A DNA stretch of 64,000 nt, from positions 374,501 through 438,500 of the forward strand of contig JASJOG010000209.1 in NCBI GenBank assembly GCA_030142905.1, in the 5' to 3' direction. Shown one piece after another: positions 22,913 to 33,130 of the stretch; the stretch's first letter is position 1, and the number at the start of each line of letters is the position of its first letter. A program made the position numbers and the translations under genes. Source of the DNA: Heliopora coerulea. Taxonomy: Eukaryota > Cnidaria > Anthozoa > Scleralcyonacea > Helioporidae. Under the pieces are notes generated by a model. It worked only from the letters and a program-made list of their open reading frames with translations, was not told where the DNA came from and ran no database searches.

Positions 22913-23865
22913 GAAGAGGCCATGAATAAAGACCTAGCCAATGTAAATAAATGGTGTGAGGAAAACGGTATGAAGAGGAAAACTTCAAAATACCAGGCAA
23001 TGGTAATGGGAAAGTCGCAGGTTAGGCCTAAGTTCCATTGTGAAAACGTTATCGTTCTCATCGCTGACGATTTTGAAATGCTCCGAGTCACAGTGGACGA
23101 ACAAAATGAAATTTGAGAAGCACATAGCCAAATTATGTAGAAATACTCTCAGCAAATTGCCCTACTTAAGCGTATGAAAAAGATGCTGCGACTAGAAATA
23201 AGAAAGAGGCTTTACAATCCTTTTATTATTCGTCACTTCAACTATTGCTCAGAGACCTGGCATTTCTGTAGTGAAAATGGAACTGCAAAATTAGAAAAAG
23301 CTAACGAACGTGGTCTTCGATTCGTGTTTAATGAAAAACAATAGCCTTACTGCGAATTACTTAATAAGATAGTATTGCCGTCACTTGCCAATCAAAGACT
23401 TGTAAAAATAAGCTGTACAGTTTTTACAGCTATTAACAATAAACATGCTCTTACAAGTATAAAAAAGCCAATAGAGTTCAGAAATACCAAATATGATCTG
23501 AGATGGAAGGATATTTTAAAACTGCCAAAGGACAACACGTCTATTTATAGCTTGAAATCATGACGTTACCTTCCGCCAAAATTGTGGAATTTTATACCAG
23601 ACACACACAGAACTATCAGAACATTTCAGGCTTTTAAAAATAGTATTAAGAAACTTGACTTATCAGACTTTTTGTAAGTTATTTTTATTAGTGTATATAT
23701 AAGGCACAGTCCTATTTTATAATTAATGATTTACTTGTGATTATATTATTAAATTTTACTTTATCTTAAATAGTGCAATACCTGTAAATTAGCTGGGGTG
23801 TCACTTGAGACTTTGTCGCGATGTCATACCTCATTTAGCTAATTATATGACACATTAAATATATT

Positions 23866-23897
<32 letters not shown>

Positions 23898-23904
23898 GTT
23901 ATTA
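22913..23904 (+). mobile_element. 5'-truncated LINE (Jockey/CR1-type RT C-terminus)
   Basis: The translation has NKWCEENGMK, DDFEMLRVTVD, then after a frameshift RLYNPFIIRHFNYCSETW, then LEKANERGLRFVFN and later RYL.PKLWNFIPDTHRTI and a DLSDFL end. This is the thumb and C-terminal part of a LINE RT of the CR1/Jockey group as commonly seen in invertebrates. The 3' end is a (TTA)n run at 23,870-23,904. Frameshifts near 23,100 and a stop at 23,343 inactivate it. It interrupts the PLE RT between motif B and the YLDD motif. Confidence 0.75.
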
Positions 23905-23916
23905 GTGGGATATTTT

Positions 23917-24036
23917 GGCCCAATTCAAACGTCGAACTTTTCATGTGCCGAACCAAATGCAAATCAGTTTAGACAAATGATCTTGCTCATTAACATTACA
24001 TTCGGCTCATGAAAAGTTCGACGTTTGAACTGGGCC
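23917..24036. mobile_element. 120-bp Harbinger-like MITE with TTA/TTT duplication
   Basis: The ends GGCCCAATTCAAACGTCGAA and ...TTCGACGTTTGAACTGGGCC are inverted complements. It is flanked by TTT (23,914-16) and TTA (24,037-39). Removing it with one flank restores PLE reading (VGY-L-EN), so the original target was TTA. A second copy, in the opposite orientation, is at 38,226-38,346. A 3-bp TWA target fits the PIF/Harbinger group; there is no coding content. Confidence 0.8.
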
Positions 24037-24606
24037 TTAGAGAACACAATGTACGAGGACACAAGAACAAAGTTCGGGGAAGAAATTGGTCGATGGGCTA
24101 AAGACAATTGGTTGAGATATCTAGACGACTGCCATATCTTTTGGATATTTGGGGAAGAACAATTTCATGTCCTTCTAAACAACTTAAATCCAAACATCAA
24201 ATTCACCATTGAACATGATACGAAACAGCTAGCTTTCCTGGAGATAATGGTAAAGAACAACTACATACTAACCACTGATATAAACTATAAAGTCACAGAT
24301 ACCAAACAACACTTGGATTTTACGTCGAACCATCCACGCCACATCAAAAAGGATATTCAATTCAACTTAACCCGTTGTATGTGCACAATAGGGACGATGA
24401 GGAAACAAGAGATAAGACACTCCAACCACTAAGTCAGATAATAATCAAACAAGGTTATCGAGAAAGAATAATTCAAATCGGCCTCACAAACGCTCTTGAT
24501 TGAAACCAAAACGAATTGAGAACATGTCAACGAGACGAAGACCAAGAAAACTGTCCGACATTAGCAACCACATTTAATGCCAACAACCCGAACATATTTC
24601 CAGTGT
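24037..24606 (+). pseudogene. PLE reverse transcriptase, YLDD and thumb part
   Basis: The reading continues as ENTMYEDTRTKFGEEI, then WLRYLDDCHIFW with the catalytic YLDD at about 24,118-24,129, then NPNIKFTIEHDTKQLAFLEI and DTKQHLDFTSNHPRHIKKDI. After a frameshift near 24,400, GYRERIIQIG and NANNPNIFPV follow before the recombinase element interrupts at about 24,615. The catalytic aspartates are kept although the gene as a whole is broken. Confidence 0.8.
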
Positions 24607-24617
24607 TATAAACTCAC

Positions 24618-26836
24618 CAGACCATATGCTTTTGTTTTCCGCCAGTTTTTAAGTTCGGCGTAATAACCTCGCTCTCAAAGCAGGCAGTGGTATTTGAGTG
24701 TTTCCGGGGGAAAGACGAGGTTGAGATAGAGGTCTTCATTTAAAATAAAAACCGGGTACCATGTTATTACTGGGAAGTAAAAACTGGCTGTCAGGTTATT
24801 ACGTAAAAATAATAACCTCACACCAATTTACTAAAAATTAGCATAACAAAACTTATTTAATTCATATTTGAAACAAAAATGTACATCCATGCATACACTA
24901 ATATATCAATCAAAATCACACAACGTCGATCTAAAACACAAAATTGATGAAGTCAAAAAGTCCAGTTCACGACTTTAAGTTAAAGTTAATAGTTATATCA
25001 CAAGTTGTTTTTCTTATCTTTGGTTTTTTCTCCAGGTTCTTCAACCTTTTTCTCCTCTACCTGAACAGGCGTAATACACACCCTTTTTGACTGTGTTGCA
25101 TTCCCGTACAATACAGACGAAACATTTTCTTCTACTTCTACTTCTTTGCTTGTTCTTTTGTACGCTCGAACAGCCAGACTTCGATGGCCTAAGACGATTT
25201 ACATCACCGACTCATAACTTGCAAAAATAATCCAAATGAATCATCAAAATCACTTATTTTAGACAGATTTGACAGAAAGTATATGTGTCCTGACAAAATC
25301 CTGAAAGAAAACTGCCACACAGTTTAAACATATAATATTTTATGAATGTCTTTCAATACGTACCATCAAAACTAACCTGTTTTTTTCACATATAAGCTGT
25401 TCGTCTACTCTCTCGTCGTATAACCTCGTTGCAGTTGTGGCTTGTCTTAAAACCTTTAATTCCTCCAGTCTCACACAATCGCTTTACCATGCTCCCTAAC
25501 TTGTTGTGTCCCAACGAAACTGTAGAATACCAACAATTGGCCTTCGGGATTTTTAACGGGAAAAGATAAAAGGCGTCACTGGTTCTTTCTTTTGGACTAT
25601 AAGTGAAAAGCCATTTATTAGTACACATAATCATAGCTAAATACTTCTACGCTGCATGCAATCGAAATTAACATGCGTGATTAAATCCAACTTACATGTA
25701 AAGAAATTTATATTGCAATACACGTACGACTCTTATTAAAGACTAATATACTTTTCATATAAACGAACTATGCATCTCGACGAGTCGGGATTTTCATGTG
25801 CACAAGTAACTTTTGGTTTTGTTTTTCTGTGGTTAAGACCACCAGCGTTGGTCTTACGGACATCCTCAGTATATTCAAAATATTTCTTTCCTTGACCTTC
25901 GTACTTTTTACAATTTGAGAATTCACACAAAGAAGACGCCGATGTTCCTTTCCACCACGTAATGCAAAGTGAAGTCCAAACAAGTACAGCAATGTCTCCA
26001 CCAACTGTTTGCCATTTTCTTACCCTAGAATATTGTCTGACCACGGCTGATTCTCTTCGTCGAGCGAAATGACTTTAGGTCTTCTGCAGTGCGCCCCTAT
26101 ACCAACCACCGAACGCTCTCTCATAACAGTAACCAATGATGAACGTAATTTGCAGTAGAAATCATCGTTAAATAACTGGCATTGTTTGCCACACTGAGTT
26201 TTTAGATAACGTTGTATGCTACAAACCAAACCATGCAGCGAGTTACCAGGATATTCCGTGCCGTCCTGTTTCTTAACTTCAAACACAAAATGCGACATCG
26301 AATCACTAATCTCGTCTGCTCACATATCTATGAGAAGCGTCTTAAAACAACGGATAGACCTGTCACGTAGCGCCATTTTTGCTCTGTTTAAACGCCACGC
26401 TTCGAACGCTCTCGCCATCTATTCGTCCTTGTATCGGGTGGTCTAAAGAACAGACTGCAGAACTCGTTAATGTATTTCTGCATTGTCTAACAACCGATCA
26501 AACCTTTGCTCAATATCTGCGTCTTCGTCTGATGCAACACCACTCTCAGCTATTTCGGCAGATATAAACGAATTTTGAGAAAAAGAAACTTCTTCGTCAC
26601 TCTCCACCATAACTTTTCCCTTATTACTGCAGTGAAAACTGCAAAACGCCATTGTGCATTACATGCTTGACTTAATTTATGCTATAGAGTTTAAAATCAA
26701 TGGACTTGAATATTACCATATAAAAAAACTGCATTCCTACATCCAAATTCTTAATTGTTTTGTTTTTAAAATCAAACTATTAGATGTATGAATTGTTAAT
26801 GTTGAAAACCTCCGGTAAACAAAAGCATATGGTCTG
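24618..26836 (-). mobile_element. Crypton-like tyrosine-recombinase element bounded by inverted repeats
   Basis: CAGACCATATGCTTTTGTTT at 24,618 is repeated as an exact inverted 20-mer ending at 26,836 and continues imperfectly for a few bases. The 2,219-bp interior carries one minus-strand gene remnant of a DUF3504-type tyrosine recombinase. It interrupts the PLE between NPNIFPV and INYLK. A 7-bp direct repeat ATAAACT lies just outside (24,608-24,614 and 26,845-26,851), 3 and 8 bp from the inverted repeats. Classic Cryptons are described as lacking terminal inverted repeats, so the structure is unusual (see findings). Confidence 0.7.
25010..26652 (-). pseudogene. DUF3504-type (ZMYM/QRICH1-like, Crypton-derived) tyrosine recombinase
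   Basis: Read from 26,652 down: an acidic N-terminus (ESDEEVSFSQNSF, ESGVASDEDADIEQRFDRLL), then SHFVFEVKKQDGTEYPGNSL and a GLVCSIQRYL stretch typical of DUF3504, then GLHFALRGGKEHRRL with the putative catalytic Arg. Next come LNHRKTKPKV and AFYLFPLKIPKANCWYS, then LCETGGIKGFKTSHN with the HxxR region, ATRLYDERVDEQLICE in another frame, and finally GHRSLAVRAYKRTSKE supplying the H and the candidate nucleophile Tyr. At least three frameshifts and one TGA (near 26,320) break it. All catalytic regions are recognisable in order. The nearest animal relatives are the domesticated ZMYM2-4/QRICH1 domains. Confidence 0.7.
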
Positions 26837-26851
26837 ACGAGCAAATAAACT

Positions 26852-27480
26852 ACTTAAAAGCCCCGGGGTTGGTTTTTATTCAAATGGAGAGACCTCGAAT
26901 AAAAACCTCTCCCTAGGCTTTTAACCTATATATAAAGATAGGCCTACAAATGCTAATGAACAGTCCGAGAATAAAATCTGCCCTTTCCACAATAAAATAA
27001 TTCATAGTAGACGACAACCACCCAATTTAAAACAACTGTTTGTAAAGTCGAAATTCACAGACAAAACAAAACAAATTGGGTCAAAGTGTGGGGGATATAA
27101 GTACTACACTTGCAAACAATTGAAAACAGGGAATTCATTCTACTTCAAAGCATTTGACCAGTCCTTAAAATCAAACAAAATATGGATTGCAACAGTAAAT
27201 TTGTAATATACGTGCTAACCCGTGCAGGATGCAGAGAGAACTACATCGGTGAAACAAAATCTAGACTACGGGAAGGATTGACTGTTCACCGACAGCGCAT
27301 CAGGGACACCAAATATACAATTTTACCAGTAAGCAAACACAGCGAATAATGTGCGGGTGATAAGGAGATCAAATTTACTGTCTTCCCTTTCTTCAAAATG
27401 AAAGTCGATGACGATGGTGCGTGAAGGACTAAGGAAAGCTATTTTATCCAGAAATTCAAACCTTTACTAAATACTAATTA
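26852..27480 (+). pseudogene. PLE linker and GIY-YIG endonuclease domain
   Basis: INYLK resumes right after the recombinase element. After a short palindrome the reading continues SPRIKSALSTIK, then KSKFTDKTKQIGSKCGGYK and a TGNSFYFKAFDQS stretch. In a shifted frame FVIYVLTRAGCRENYIGET is the GIY-YIG motif pair (IYV...YIG), followed by RLREGLTVHRQRI, then KFTVFPFF, ESYFIQKFKPLLNTN and a stop at 27,478-27,480. PLE nucleases nick target DNA to prime reverse transcription. Frameshifts (about 27,190) and stops (27,347 and 27,422) inactivate it. Confidence 0.85.
26854..26924. repeat. Short imperfect palindrome within the PLE
   Basis: TTAAAAGCC...GGTTTTTATTC is mirrored by GAATAAAAACC...GGCTTTTAA. 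It interrupts the PLE protein between INYLK and SPRIK, so it may be a very small MITE insertion with a TTAA-like end. Confidence 0.45.
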
Positions 27481-27579
27481 GCGGGAAGGACTCAATAATT
27501 AACGGGAAAGAACTCAACAATGAGGGAATTGTCTGATTAATCAAGTTATTAATGACTTCACTATACAATTATACATAGC

Positions 27580-27607
27580 CTGAAGAACCACTGAAAAGTT
27601 GTGAAAC
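27580..27607 (+). ncRNA. Hammerhead-ribozyme-like core at the PLE 3' terminus
   Basis: CTGAAGA (27,580-27,586), a hairpin ACCACT/GAAA/AGTTGT (one mismatch), then GAAAC (27,603-27,607). In the minus-strand copy (about 20,815-20,845) the same hairpin is perfect (ACCACT/AGTGGT), arguing that the fold was selected. Hammerheads are known from PLE ends. Cleavage is not shown. Confidence 0.45.
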
Positions 27608-27703
27608 GCGTAGCAAAATAAAATCTACAGTTAAGCCAAATTGTTCTTTTGGTATTACCAATTCATCACATACTCAATACCTGTATTTACATTTTAAAAA
27701 ATT

Positions 27704-27748
27704 TAAATATATATATATATATATGCGTGTGTGTGTGTGTGTGTGTGT
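27704..27748. repeat. (TA)n(TG)n microsatellite
   Basis: Eight or more TA units are followed by a run of about 13 TG/GT units. Confidence 0.9.
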
Positions 27749-27962
27749 AGTGAAAAGATAAAGGAAACTCAAATGCACAGATAGCCTCACTTTAAGACCC
27801 AACAGTGATCTATTGCGAAAACGCAACTTTTAGCCTTCCGGCTGCAAATCAAACCCGCGACCCCGCTAATCGAGTGCGAGGCTATGCAAACTGAGCTACG
27901 GATGCAGTTACCAAGAGCATGGCCACGAGTTCAGTATTCAAGAGGTGAGAATGCCGATTAAG
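27749..27962 (-). mobile_element. tRNA-like SINE-type element, partial
   Basis: On the minus strand it has an A box TAGCTCAGTTTG and GGTCGCGGGTTTGATTTGC as a B-box-like run, and ends with a ...GAGTTTCCTTTATCTTTTCACTAC terminus. It is the same family as 28,818-29,131 but one terminal part is missing, and the pogo-like MITE adjoins the broken end at 27,965. Confidence 0.6.
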
Positions 27963-27966
27963 AGTA

Positions 27967-28800
27967 CAGTAGGACCTCGCTAACTGGAACTCGGTTAACT
28001 GAAACTCATCGCTAACTCGAACCAAATTCAATTTTTCCTTGGATTTGATCACATTTCCCCAATCATTTACTACCACATAACTCGAACTCGGTTAATTCGA
28101 ACATCCCGCTAACTCAAACGAATCTCATACTCCCTTGGTTCAAATTTACCCTGTTAACTCGAACTCTGTTTTTGAAACGTCGGTAGATAAACCTGAAAGT
28201 GTCTGGACGTAGCTGTTCGACTAGTCGGAATCTTGAATCTTTATTGATAACTTGACAATGTATAGAAACTTAATTCAAATCCAGAAAAGGCCATCTTTCC
28301 GGAGTAACGCAGTTTAAAGTCCACATAAGGAATTGATTATCCGGGGTAAATATTGCGCACACCATTATAATTCGATAAAATGATTCTTAGATTTTCGCAC
28401 AATATAGCCTTGAGTAGCCCGTAGCAACTGTTCTAGTTCATCCAGTTTATTTTGTAGGAATTTCAGAAATTTGTACAGCCGTATGTACACGACCCAAACA
28501 TTCCATGAACCTGCACATCTATTCTGGTGTAGTCATTTTATCATAAACAGTTATTCAACTCAATAGTGATAGACATTAAAATATGGTAATATTAGAATTC
28601 AGGACAACACATTCAACTCTATCCATGATGAAAAATTAAAATATTCTTAACTGACTGGACCAAAATGACGGGCAAATGCGGATGAATCATAAAACCACGA
28701 TACCGCATTGTTACCTGGATACTTTAAATTCAACGCCCACCCCGCTAACTAACACTATTTTTCATTACCGTTGGCAGTTCGAGTTAGCGGGGTTCTACTG
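27967..28800. mobile_element. Pogo/Tigger-type MITE with TA duplication
   Basis: The left end CAGTAGGACCTCGCTAACTG and right end ...GTTAGCGGGGTTCTACTG are inverted. TA flanks both (27,965-66 and 28,801-02). Several copies of a CTAACTCGAAC-type motif lie inside both ends (28,010-28,165 and about 28,775), as in Tigger elements where they bind transposase. The 834-bp interior shows no readable transposase, so it is non-autonomous. Confidence 0.8.
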
Positions 28801-28817
28801 TATATTCATAAACAGTA

Positions 28818-29131
28818 TAACATTTTTACTCGATTATTATAAGTAAACAGATGAAGGAAACTGAAGTGCGCAGATACCTCCACTTTAAGACCCTTTATTG
28901 GCATTCCCGCCTGCTAAATACTGAACTCGTGGCCATGCTCTTGGCAACGACCTCCGTAGCTCAGTTGGCAAAGCATCGAACTAGATTCGCATGGTCGCGC
29001 ATCGGATTCCCAGCCGGAAGGCCAAAAGTTGCGTTTTCACAACAGGTCCTGGTAAGGTCTTAAAGAGGAGGTATCTGGGTACTCGAGTTTCCTTCATCTG
29101 TTCACTTACAACAATCGAGTTAAAATGTCAT
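28818..29131 (+). mobile_element. tRNA-like element flanked by ~70-bp inverted ends
   Basis: The left end (ATTTTTACTCGATTATTATAAG, then CAGATGAAGGAAACT and GATACCTCCACTTTAAGACC) is the imperfect inverted complement of the right end (29,057-29,131). Inside is an A box TAGCTCAGTTGG (28,957-28,968), a degenerate B box near 29,003-29,012, and a tRNA-like spacing. Ordinary SINEs lack inverted ends, so this is an unusual combination. Confidence 0.6.
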
Positions 29132-29245
29132 ACTTTTTGTATATAAATATATATATATATGTATGTACACCAATGATGAGTACCACGAAGGTTAAAGCGT
29201 TGGAATGAAAATGTAGAGCGCTCAATACCGTTACTGGTAGAGCGA

Positions 29246-29673
29246 ATAAGTAAATACAAAAGACAAAATTTTGCTGTCGCTACTCTGAGTTTCACGCGCT
29301 CAGGCGATCATCAGGCAACTGACAGATGAGATTTAATTATTCACATATATACAGGTGACAAAAGTTTAAAGGCAGTGTTTCGTTACATGTCGGCATTTGT
29401 TAAATAGTTCGGACCGTCTGTTCAAAATGTTTTTCCCTTGTCTCTTTAGTATAAGCAAACTTGCTTATACTAAAGAGACAAGGGAAAAACATTTTGAACA
29501 GACGGTCCGAACTATTTAACAAATGCCGACATGTAACGAAACACTTCCTTTAAACTTTTGTCACCTGTATATATGTGAATAATTAAATCTCATCTGTCAG
29601 TTGCCTGATGATCGCCTGAGCGCGTGAAACTCAGAGTAGCGACAGCAAAATTTTGTCTTTTGTATTTACTTAT
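29246..29673. repeat. 428-bp near-perfect palindrome
   Basis: Arms of about 213 bp are symmetric around 29,459/29,460 with only a 2-bp spacer (AC) and one mismatch seen (CAGTG versus CACTT near 29,373/29,546). No indels between arms. A transcript through it would form a long perfect RNA hairpin. Confidence 0.95.
29605..29630 (+). ncRNA. Weak hammerhead-like core in the palindrome arm
   Basis: CTGATGA (exact hammerhead core word), a small CGC/GCG hairpin, then GTGAAAC. The stem-II boundary pairs poorly, so this is weaker than the copies at 4,073, 27,580 and 61,846. The mirror copy is in the left arm. Confidence 0.2.
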
Positions 29674-29698
29674 ATGTATGTATATATGTATGTATATA

Positions 29699-29751
<53 letters not shown>

Positions 29752-29760
29752 ATATATATG

Positions 29761-29807
<47 letters not shown>

Positions 29808-29817
29808 GTATATATTG
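29674..29817. repeat. (TA)n/TATG microsatellite
   Basis: A long TA run with scattered TATG units. The low-complexity open frames over it are not genes. Confidence 0.95.
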
Positions 29818-29953
29818 TATTATTTATTTTACTGTAAAATGCTATCGCTACTCATAGTTTCACGCGGTACGCGATCATTGGTCAGTTGTCTAATGATCGC
29901 GTACCACGTGAAACTTTGAGTAGTGACAGCATTTTACTGTAAAATAAATAATG
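29818..29953. repeat. 136-bp palindrome
   Basis: Arms 29,818-29,879 and 29,891-29,953 are inverted complements with several mismatches. Each arm also contains a small ATTTTACTGTAAAAT palindrome. Confidence 0.85.
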
Positions 29954-30059
29954 TAATATATTACGCTCTACCCATGGTGTTGAGCGCCTTTAAACATTAC
30001 GCCTATGGTGTGACATTTGTGTTCAATGCTGTTCTTGGCATATAAATATATATATATAT

Positions 30060-33000
30060 CGACTAGATATTATCACCTTCAATAAAATCATCTTTTTTAT
30101 TTTAGGTATTTTGGGGACAATCACATCAAGACTATCCCGAAGGACCTTTTCAAAACAACACCAAACCTTACAGCAGTGTAAGTAATCGACGTAGACGTTA
30201 TAGCATTTGTACGGTTCAAAGGTGATCAACATGGATTCCTGAGCATCTGATACGAACTTTTGATTTCTATTTGTTTGTCTGAGAGGGTCAAAGACTTTTT
30301 AATCGTTATGTGAATCTTTGAATGTCGTGTGATAGTTGTCCCTGAATATTTAATGTCCTTAAAGTAAAATTAGCAAGCACAAAATTCTACTTTCTCGAAA
30401 TATTAATATCGATTTCCCAAAATTTTTCGAAGGTGATAGCAAGTTTAAGAACGTTTTGAATAATTCGTTGTTGTACTTTCCCTTCCAACCATGCCGAAAG
30501 TCTTATGATATGGCTACATAAACCATTTCCTAAAATATTCCGACAAGTGAAAGGTTACCAGTAAAAAAATTTCCGTGGTTTGATTTGCAAATATGTATTT
30601 TAAAGAAGTTTTGAGTGAAGGATAATTGGTTTTCCTCCTTAAGCAGACGCTTTGGAAATTTCATTATACTAACCTTTGTATGGACTGGGATGAAAAGAAT
30701 TCTGTCTTACCCCAAACAATATAACTGTGAAAGGAATGTCAGATTGGAGCTCGAAATTTACATTTCTTGATGTTTAATGGGAAATCTTTCAGAAAATATT
30801 TTTTAATTTTGGAAAAACATTCTTGTCACAGCAACATATTTTTTGAATTGCACTTTGTGATTTCCCGATATTTTTCTTTATGTGCAGTCATAGAGGCCTT
30901 TCAAGCTGTTTATAACCACTGCGGCTTTAGAAGTGAATATCCTTAAAGAAATGTAACGAGTTTTTTGACGAATTTCGCATCTCCCACAATACTGGTGATT
31001 TTTGGGACATAATTTTATAAACACTTTCCTGAGACTGAAGTCGAACTCAATGGAGCGGAATCCATTGTTCTTATGCAAAGCGTTACCTCATACGAACAGT
31101 ACAAAGGGAGAAGTGTAAGCGGTCACTTACTACAACACTTTTTCAAGAAATTCTCGTTACCAGTACTTCTTCAGTTTACAGTGTGGAGTTTAATTTTTCT
31201 TTAAGATTATACACGAGACTTACACGAATATCTTGCAAATTTTGTTGTTTTTGGTCAATGGTTAAATGAGATAAAACGGCTTCTTCCTGTTGCTATGGCG
31301 ACAGTAATTAGTGTCTTCCGACACCTCGCAAAGCTTTTCTAGCAAAATTTTTCGACTCTATAAATTTTAATCATCAGTTGCACAAAAGTTTACTTCCATT
31401 TTCAAAGACATCGGTCAATGAACAACGTCGTTTTTTCACTAATGAAAGTTACGTCACTTTGTGAATGACGTCATTTTTATATTGTGTCAAGTGACTGAAC
31501 TGCCTTATGTTTGCCCTCAGCTAATATTTTTTGCTATGGAACTATCTTAGAAAATTTAAACACTTACTTATTACACCCATGACCATACTCTAACTTACTT
31601 ATTGAATATTTGTAGTGGAGGCGAAATTAATTGTAAGTTTAGAACTACTAGTGGCATAGCCTGTTATCTTCTGAATTGTACGAATTTGTTGGTCTCATAA
31701 TGAATGTAAAGAGCCTGAATTGAGATTTAATTTTATCCTTTGCAACAAAGGATTACCTTTTTTATTCCTTTTCAAAGGCAGTTAACTTGCTAGTAATCAG
31801 ACCAGAACATTTTATGACCTGTGATAAAACAGATAACTCAAGCTCTGTAATAGACATCTGACAAGTTTTTAATTCTGCAATGCATTGTATTGTACACCAT
31901 ACGGTACACAAGAATCAAGCAACGCAAAATCTTCGAAAAATTGCGAGAAAAAATTGATATCCATGATAACCACATCATGGAAGATGTAACCATGTATGAA
32001 CATGCATTCTATCGTTTTTAATAAACTTAGAAAAGTGGTGGGCTAAGTTTAAAGGACCGGCACGGGTAGGTGTGGATGTTGGTAAACTGATCAAATAATG
32101 AAATGTAACAAATAAACAGACCATTGATATACAGTTCTTTCTTTTCTTAAAAAACTAATTAGTCAGCTTACTTTTTGTTTGTGCTTGAACAACAATGTCA
32201 CAAATCTCCTGCGAGCATCGACATACCTAGACATTTTCTGTCGTGATTGCACATACGACCGCAAGGCAGAAACGTGGGAGGTGTACCATGGTTGCATTGT
32301 GTTTTTATATGCTGGTCGGAAAATAATGGTTGTGGTTGGAGAATATGGTGGTTATTGATCGTCTTATTGTACTTTAGTCTAGAGAATGAAGGTATCTGGT
32401 GAGGACTAAATTTCCTGCGACTATAATCGTGCATTTCCGTCCACACGACCAAGGTTTACTAGACAAGTCTATACCTTTGACACGTTTTCTTTGCTCTTGT
32501 GTAGTGCAAAGATTGACAAATTTTCCCTTGCCAGGTTCGTTAAAAAATTGGCTTGACCAGGTTTCAAAGAAGGAAACTTATTTGTGCGTATGGTCATGGA
32601 AAACTTTACAAAGATTTATGCATACTAAGTATCAGGGAGCTGAACTGTGACTTTCTCCTTCATTTTTCAAGCTGACCATTTGTCAATTATGACTATGTTG
32701 ACAGGTAAGTCTACTTTGAAATTGTCATGTCTTGTACCGAAATTAGAGCAAGACCACCTCTTGGGTACAACGACGATTTATGGTTACCACTGCCGGTCAC
32801 GATTGCTTTAATCGGCTGGTAACAGCAAATGTAAGGTCTCTTAAAGGTAACATTTTCAGGCTGGTTTCAATCTTGACACTTCATTTCAAGTGGATTACTT
32901 TGCACTTCTTTTCAATTTACCTTTACAGCTTTACCTTAAAATTTTGAAAAATCAGTTTATTAATTACTTATGAAAAATAGCCATTACTGGCTTTAACATT

Positions 33001-33130
33001 ACTGATGTATGTTGAAAGTTCTCCATAAAATGATCACAAGTCTCTCCAAATAAAAGCGGAATTTATTCTTGGATGAAATATAAAAGGCGTACAAGAATGA
33101 TCTGAAGTTTCCTACTGCCTGGGTATTTCA
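30060..33130. other. No gene recognised (copy 2, middle block)
   Basis: From 30,215 the sequence is collinear with copy 1 5,810-9,960 and lacks the 5S-SINE found there. The region 33,130-33,642 is unassigned. Confidence 0.5.
31465..31474. promoter_or_regulatory. Full palindromic CRE
   Basis: ATGACGTCAT in the middle block of copy 2. The copy-1 counterpart near 6,960 has lost the match. It is a motif only. Confidence 0.2.

Larger units (their letters stand above)
22485..27665 (+). mobile_element. Penelope-like element, plus strand, carrying three nested insertions
   Basis: PLE coding pieces appear in order: RT at 22,485-22,912, RT again from about 23,905 and 24,037-24,606, and the linker and GIY-YIG nuclease at 26,852-27,480, ending with a terminus at 27,580-27,665. 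The gaps are a LINE fragment, a MITE and a tyrosine-recombinase element. The protein reads across the LINE and MITE boundaries as if each were cleanly inserted. Several stops and frameshifts make it inactive. The 3' terminus is shared with the minus-strand PLE at 20,757-20,850. Confidence 0.85.
29160..30040. repeat. Compound palindromic element
   Basis: The order is a left end (29,160-29,245), a 428-bp palindrome, a TA microsatellite, a 136-bp palindrome, and a right end (29,954-30,040). Left and right ends share a GCGCTCAA(T/C)ACC...GGTAGAGCG phrase in inverted orientation (29,218-29,246 versus 29,963-29,990). The two palindromes share the phrase GC(T/A)(G/T)TC(G/A)CTACTC...AGTTTCACGCG. No coding sequence. 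Confidence 0.6.

Noticed and set aside
29165..29190. TGATGAGTACCACGAA as a minimal hammerhead core
   Set aside because: The first core base and the GAAA segment are wrong and stem II would be two base pairs; considered chance.
29624..29919. Two overlapping ~80-codon frames of Tyr/Ile repeats
   Set aside because: They are microsatellite translations within the palindromic element.
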